A stretch of 8,391 nt of DNA from a bacterium (Candidatus Gribaldobacteria) CG10_big_fil_rev_8_21_14_0_10_37_21 (lineage in GTDB: Bacteria; Patescibacteriota; Minisyncoccia; Minisyncoccales; CG1-02-41-26): contig PFAX01000024.1 of the NCBI GenBank assembly GCA_002773495.1, forward strand, positions 1 to 8,391, read 5' to 3'. The first letter of the stretch is position 1. Every line of letters begins with the position of its first letter. Position numbers and translations under genes: made by a program. The notes under the pieces were generated by a model. The model did not search any database, was not told the DNA's origin, and worked only from the letters and a program-made list of their open reading frames with translations. Below are positions 4,865 to 8,391 of this stretch, piece by piece.

Positions 4865-5095
4865 TCACTTCATTCTGTAAACAATCCTCCCACGATTTTC
4901 ATCGTAAGGCGTTGTTTCTACTAAAACCTTATCTCCTGGTAAAATCTTGATGTGATGAATTCTTAACTTACCAGCTAAATGAGCTAAAACCTGCTTTCCA
5001 TTTTCTAACTTTACCCGAAATAAAAGACTGGGCAAGGCCTCTTCAACATGGCCATTTACTTTATTATTCTCTTCGCTTTGCTGTCGGTTTTCCAT
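4865..5095 (-). CDS. infA: Translation initiation factor IF-1
   Basis: 76 residues, close to the usual 72. IF-1 is a one-domain OB-fold protein that occupies the A site of the 30S subunit during initiation together with IF-2 and IF-3. The family pattern is clear: VEEALPSLLFRVKLENG, then QVLAHLAGKLR, ILPGDKVLVE and the ending PYDENRGRIVYRMK. The first 13 residues (MENRQQSEENNKV) are polar and slightly longer than the common start MAKEDVIEVEG; no other Met lies before the conserved core, so the ATG at 5095 is the only reasonable start. It is the first gene of the alpha-operon set here. The spc-operon genes that often precede it (secY, adk, map) are absent, replaced by the membrane-protein gene. 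Stop codon TGA. Confidence 0.96.
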   Translation of the reverse strand: MENRQQSEENNKVNGHVEEALPSLLFRVKLENGKQVLAHLAGKLRIHHIKILPGDKVLVETTPYDENRGRIVYRMK

Positions 5096-5101
5096 TTATT
5101 A

Positions 5102-5130
5102 AAAATAGCAAATTTTTATCAGAATGTCAA
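5102..5130 (-). promoter_or_regulatory. Strong sigma70-type promoter of infA, predicted to give a leaderless mRNA
   Basis: Minus-strand TTGACA (5130-5125, perfect -35) is followed by exactly 17 bases and then TATTTT (5107-5102, 4 of 6 to the -10 consensus). Only six bases (TAATAA) separate the -10 box from the ATG at 5095, so initiation 6-8 bases after the -10 box would fall at or within a base or two of the start codon. infA has no Shine-Dalgarno sequence, which fits leaderless initiation. This is the best promoter in the window and probably starts the infA-to-rpsI transcript. Confidence 0.72.
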
Positions 5131-5233
5131 CCCCGTTAGAAGTAAAAAAGGGAATATTCTTATAAATTAAACAATCCTTCACAAAAAAATATCATCTTTC
5201 TAATAAGAAAAACCTATAAACTTCTAACGGGGT
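5130..5233. repeat. 104-bp element bounded by a perfect 14-bp inverted repeat
   Basis: ACCCCGTTAGAAGT (5130-5143) and ACTTCTAACGGGGT (5220-5233) are exact reverse complements, 76 bases apart. A second 7-bp pair lies inside: TTCTTAT (5157-5163) and ATAAGAA (5203-5209), so the whole unit could fold as a nested stem. The right arm includes the first base of the stop codon of the membrane-protein gene, and the left arm abuts the -35 box of the infA promoter. It may be a MITE-like insertion, a terminator/processing structure or an operator; the sequence alone does not decide. Confidence 0.7.
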
Positions 5234-6573
5234 CAATTATTTATTTCAAAAATCACCTTAATCTTAGAAATATCATTACTTACCTTCCTTTGCCAAAAGG
5301 GCCAGAGTTTAATTTCTGCTTGGCTTAACTGGCTATAATCGTTTCGGACAATCTCTTGAATTTCTGATTTACTCTTACCTAAAACAGCTGAAATAAACTC
5401 TTTTTCACCAACTGGCCCAAAGGCCTTTGCCTTTGCTAAAAACCCAACCAAGGCCTCCCCTCCCAAAGAAGGCACCTCTTTAGAAAAAAGCGAGAGGGAG
5501 AGGGATTCTTCAAAAATCTTTCTTTGCTCGCCAACTGAAGCATTTTTCTCTACTTCTAAAAAACTTAAAACATCCTCATAAAGGCAAGCCAACCCCTTGG
5601 CTTTAAGTTTTCCATAACAGTTAAATTCAACGGCCTTATCACCCTCTTTTTGAAAACACTCGACTGAAAAATCACTAAAAATAATACTCGTGTCAGGTAA
5701 AATATACTCGTTTTCAATAAACCTTTTTAAAGATACTTCTGCTTTTTCTTCTAATTCAGCTCTTAAAAATTCTTCTGCTTTTTCAAGGTCTTCCTTGGAA
5801 ACTACTTTTTCGACAGAAGAGCTTCCCCCTGTTAAACCCTCTTCTGATTCAGCATAAATATTATAGTAAAAAGCTGTGCCTGAAAGCCCGGGTACAGAAA
5901 ATTTAGAAGGAGCAACATTATAGCTTTCCCCCGGTTCCTGGGCTTCTACTTTTATTTTTACTTCGCTGGGAACTAATTTACCTGCCTCTAACTTTCCTGC
6001 TGGCAAGTTAATTTTTTCTGTTGCCCGAAATGTTTTCGCCCCATCAGAAGAAACAAAACGGGTCCCAGTAACAAATGAAAAACTCCGAGGCGGATTTTGG
6101 GTATTATAAACCGTGATAAAACCAGTGGCTTTAACACCTGTTGTATCAGAGCCAGTTGACTGAAACACTCCCCATTTTTCTTCCTCTGTTTCAAAAAACT
6201 TAGCTGGAGCTTTTCTTTCCTTTAAGTCAAGCTCTTCTTGAGAAGTTAAGATTGAAAACTCCCCTGCCATTTCAAGATCTATTAATTTAGGGGTTAAGGT
6301 TATTTCTGCTTTTGAACGAGAACTTAGCACAATCAAACTAATAAATAAAGCTAAAACAACAACACTGACGGCGATAATTAAGTTTAAATTTATTTTTTGG
6401 CTTAATTTTTTCACTTTTTTTGTTTTTTGAAGCATTTTTTTCTTTATTTTAACTTGTTTTTTAGGTTTTTTCTTTTTTGGCTGATTAATCCTAAATTTAT
6501 CAAAAAAACTTCTCTTTTTTTCTTTAAAAGATACAGCAACGGGCTCCATAATGTCAATAATTTTTTTAACCAT
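5233..6573 (-). CDS. Lys-rich single-pass membrane protein with a putative baseplate-J-like outer domain
   Basis: 446 residues. Residues 1-60 are very basic (a run rich in KKKKPKK- and KIKKK-type stretches), then one hydrophobic helix at about 63-84 (LIIAVSVVVLALFISLIVL), then about 360 polar residues. By the positive-inside rule the N-terminus is cytoplasmic and the large domain is outside. The middle part contains segments resembling proteins annotated as baseplate J-like in Patescibacteria genomes: ATGFITVYNT, TRFVSSDGAKTFRATE, EAQEPGESYNVAPSKFSVPG, then a TGGSSSVEKVVSKEDLEKAEEF stretch starting a helical region. Three cysteines near residues 310-335 could include a disulfide. No enzyme motif is visible. 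It lies 44 bases after alaS and 137 before infA, and ends in TGA inside an inverted-repeat arm. No Shine-Dalgarno is seen; Met1 gives the full basic segment, though Met9 is possible. The family label is from memory of the pattern and the function is unknown. Confidence 0.7.
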   Translation of the reverse strand: MVKKIIDIMEPVAVSFKEKKRSFFDKFRINQPKKKKPKKQVKIKKKMLQKTKKVKKLSQKINLNLIIAVSVVVLALFISLIVLSSRSKAEITLTPKLIDLEMAGEFSILTSQEELDLKERKAPAKFFETEEEKWGVFQSTGSDTTGVKATGFITVYNTQNPPRSFSFVTGTRFVSSDGAKTFRATEKINLPAGKLEAGKLVPSEVKIKVEAQEPGESYNVAPSKFSVPGLSGTAFYYNIYAESEEGLTGGSSSVEKVVSKEDLEKAEEFLRAELEEKAEVSLKRFIENEYILPDTSIIFSDFSVECFQKEGDKAVEFNCYGKLKAKGLACLYEDVLSFLEVEKNASVGEQRKIFEESLSLSLFSKEVPSLGGEALVGFLAKAKAFGPVGEKEFISAVLGKSKSEIQEIVRNDYSQLSQAEIKLWPFWQRKVSNDISKIKVIFEINN

Positions 6574-6601
6574 AAGATAGCTTTAATTTAATAATATATT
6601 T

Positions 6602-6630
6602 ATCATAACACAAAAAATTATCCTTGTAAA
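6602..6630 (-). promoter_or_regulatory. Candidate sigma70 promoter for the membrane-protein gene
   Basis: On the minus strand TTTACA (6630-6625) is followed after exactly 17 bases by TATGAT (6607-6602), each 5 of 6 to consensus. The -35 box lies in the last codons of alaS. Initiation would fall about 25 bases before the ATG at 6573. The region is very AT-rich, so chance matches are possible. If real, the downstream gene can be transcribed separately from alaS. Confidence 0.42.
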
Positions 6631-8390
6631 ACAGCTTTTACCCTTCTTACGCCAGAAGAAGATGATTCTTCTTTGATAATTTTAAAACGACCCAATTCTC
6701 TCGTGTTTTTAATATGAGGGCCTGAACAAATCTCGCAAGAAGCCAAGCCCTTACCCTGTTCATAGTCCTGGCAAATTGTATAAACTTTGACAACTTCAGG
6801 ATATTTCTCCCTGAAGCTGGCTATGGCCCCTTTTTCAATCGCTTTTTCCAAGGGCATCTCTTCGCATTGAACCCCAAGGCCTTCGGCAATCCTTTGATTA
6901 ACCCAATCCTCAACTTGTCTTATCTCTTCTAGGACTAACTTTCTCTCAAAACCAAAATCAAACCTAATCCTTTGAGCTGTTATATTAGAGCCCCTTTGTT
7001 CAATGGGTTGCTTTAAAACATGCCTTAAGCCAGCTAATAGCAAGTGGGTGGCTGTATGATACTTGGTTGTTTGCTCTGAATGATCAGCTAAGCCCGCCTT
7101 AAACTGCCCAGCCGTGGCTGTCCTTGATAAATCTTGGTGTTTTGCCAACTCTTCCTTGAACTTAACTAAGTCAAGTTCCAAGCCCTTTTCTTTAGCTAAT
7201 TCTTGGGTCATTTCTATCGGGAAACCATAGCTCTGATAAAGTAAAAATGCTTTTCCGCCTGATATTTGTTTTTCTTCAATCTTTGCAAACTCTTTTAAGC
7301 CCCTTTCGATTGTTTTATCAAAGGCCTCTTCTTCTTTTTGAAGCTCATTTAAAATAAAATCTTTATTCCCCTCTAATTCAGGATAAACATCTTGATAAAT
7401 CTCAAAGACCTTCAAAGACAAGACCTTTAGAAAGGGGTGGTCAATACCTAAAATCTTGCCATATCTAACTGCTCGCCTGATTAAACGTCTTAAAACATAG
7501 CCCCTTTCAGTATTTGAGGGGGCAACTCCTTCAGCTAAAATAAAAACACTGGCTTTCAAGTGGTCGGCAATTATTCTAAAAGGTTTTTCGTTTTCACTAT
7601 ATTTTTTATCTGAAATCTCTTCTATTTTTTCTATAATATGGGTGAATAATTCTGTCTCGTAAACATTATCTTGGCCTTGCAAGATGGCAGCTATTCTCTC
7701 TAAGCCCATGCCAGTGTCCACATTTTGCTGGCTTAAAGGTTCGTATTCGCCTTGCTTGTTTTTATTATACTGCATAAAAACATCATTCCAAATCTCAACC
7801 CAATTTTTATCAGTTGGCTCATAAACAGTTGGAGCGGGGTTAGGCCCCGTCCAATAAAACATTTCAGTATCTGGCCCGCAAGGCCCGGTAGTGCCTGCTG
7901 GCCCCCACCAGTTATCTTCCCTACTTAAATAGGCAATTCGTTCTTTTTTAACCCCTAAACCCTGCCAAATCTCTGCGGCCTCGTTGTCCTTAGGAATATT
8001 ATTTTCTACTTCTCCTTCAAAAACAGAAAAAGATAGTTTTTCTAAGGGTAGGCCCAGGCCTTTGGTCAGAAACTCAAAGCTCCATTCGATCGCTTCTTTT
8101 TTAAAATAATCCCCTAAACTCCAGTTGCCCAGCATTTCAAAAAAGGTTAAATGTGTCTTATCGCCAACATCGTCAATATCGCCCGTCCTGATGCATTTCT
8201 GTGAATTACAGAGCCGTTTGCCTAAGGGGTGCTTCTCGCCTAATAAATATGGCACCAAAGGGTGCATGCCAGCTGTGGTAAATAAAACTGAAGGGTCGTT
8301 TTGAGGCACTAAAGAGCCAGAGGGAATAACTTTATGCCCCTTTTCCTCAAAAAACTTCAAGTATTTAGTTCTAATTTCATTTGCTTGCAT
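6618..8390 (-). CDS. alaS: Alanyl-tRNA synthetase, short form lacking the C-terminal domains
   Basis: Class II aminoacyl-tRNA synthetase that charges tRNA-Ala in the cytoplasm. The 590-residue product opens with the family N-terminus (MQANEIRTKYLKFFEEKGH), followed by the catalytic core with FTTAGMHP, NSQKCIRTGD and TFFEMLGNWSLGDYF, and the motif-3-like GMGLERIAAILQG. The editing domain has both zinc/catalytic pairs: HxxxH at His445/His449 (HTATH) and CxxxH at Cys555/His559 (CSGPH, where most bacteria have CGGTH). The protein ends at VRRVKAVLQG, where about 280 more residues (DHHA1 and C-Ala domains) follow in the roughly 875-residue E. coli enzyme. It ends in a normal TAA with no related coding sequence after it, so it looks naturally short and not frameshifted. 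The ATG is one base from the window edge, so its leader is not visible; the N-terminus matches the family and looks complete. Identity is certain; editing activity is inferred. Confidence 0.96.
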   Translation of the reverse strand: MQANEIRTKYLKFFEEKGHKVIPSGSLVPQNDPSVLFTTAGMHPLVPYLLGEKHPLGKRLCNSQKCIRTGDIDDVGDKTHLTFFEMLGNWSLGDYFKKEAIEWSFEFLTKGLGLPLEKLSFSVFEGEVENNIPKDNEAAEIWQGLGVKKERIAYLSREDNWWGPAGTTGPCGPDTEMFYWTGPNPAPTVYEPTDKNWVEIWNDVFMQYNKNKQGEYEPLSQQNVDTGMGLERIAAILQGQDNVYETELFTHIIEKIEEISDKKYSENEKPFRIIADHLKASVFILAEGVAPSNTERGYVLRRLIRRAVRYGKILGIDHPFLKVLSLKVFEIYQDVYPELEGNKDFILNELQKEEEAFDKTIERGLKEFAKIEEKQISGGKAFLLYQSYGFPIEMTQELAKEKGLELDLVKFKEELAKHQDLSRTATAGQFKAGLADHSEQTTKYHTATHLLLAGLRHVLKQPIEQRGSNITAQRIRFDFGFERKLVLEEIRQVEDWVNQRIAEGLGVQCEEMPLEKAIEKGAIASFREKYPEVVKVYTICQDYEQGKGLASCEICSGPHIKNTRELGRFKIIKEESSSSGVRRVKAVLQG

Positions 8391-8391
8391 A

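Noticed and set aside
976..6573. Alternative genetic code with UGA as an amino acid
   Set aside because: TGA ends rplM, infA and the membrane-protein gene at the expected protein ends, and none of the conserved genes has an in-frame TGA.

Overview
The window is a ribosomal-protein/RNA-polymerase block from an AT-rich bacterium, with every recognised gene on the minus strand. In transcription order (right to left) these are alaS, a single-pass membrane protein with a large outer domain, infA, rpmJ, rpsM, rpsK, rpsD, rpoA, rplQ, rplM and rpsI. The infA-rpmJ-rpsM-rpsK-rpsD-rpoA-rplQ order is the classical bacterial alpha operon, followed by the usual rplM-rpsI pair. Several traits suggest a member of the Candidate Phyla Radiation (Patescibacteria, Parcubacteria-like). 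AlaRS is only about 590 residues and ends right after the editing core. L13 is shortened at both ends, S9 and S11 carry extra N-terminal segments, and a Lys-rich membrane-anchored protein of apparent baseplate-J-like type sits beside alaS. TGA serves as a stop codon (rplM, infA, membrane protein) and no gene has an in-frame TGA, so the code looks standard. The lineage is inferred from remembered family features, not from a search.

Layout: 8390-6618 alaS (start codon at the window edge); 6573-5233 membrane protein; 5232-5096 a spacer with a 14-bp terminal inverted repeat and a strong sigma70-type promoter placed so that infA mRNA would be leaderless; 5095-4865 infA; 4864-4634 a spacer crowded with short perfect palindromes; 4633-4517 rpmJ (38 codons); 4516-4255 a spacer that is almost entirely one long imperfect inverted repeat; 4254-976 a compact run from rpsM to rplM, broken only by a 79-base spacer with a heptamer repeat before rpoA; 958-344 rpsI; and 343-1 a gene-free tail. 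The tail has an 11-6-11 palindrome over the rpsI stop codon, a GC-rich (about 57% by hand count) multi-hairpin island, a partial second copy of the rpsI 3' end, a low-complexity AT tract and an intrinsic terminator at 131-99.

Functionally the genes supply the translation apparatus (IF-1, L36, S13, S11, S4, L17, L13, S9, alanyl-tRNA synthetase) and the RNA polymerase alpha subunit. The best candidate end of the operon is the terminator at 131-99. The most unusual content is in the spacers, not the genes: four intergenic regions carry inverted repeats or word-like repeats that are unexpected inside a ribosomal operon. I see no wholly new gene system; the best leads are the rpsI-end palindrome with its partial duplicate, the rpmJ-rpsM inverted repeat and the leaderless infA promoter.
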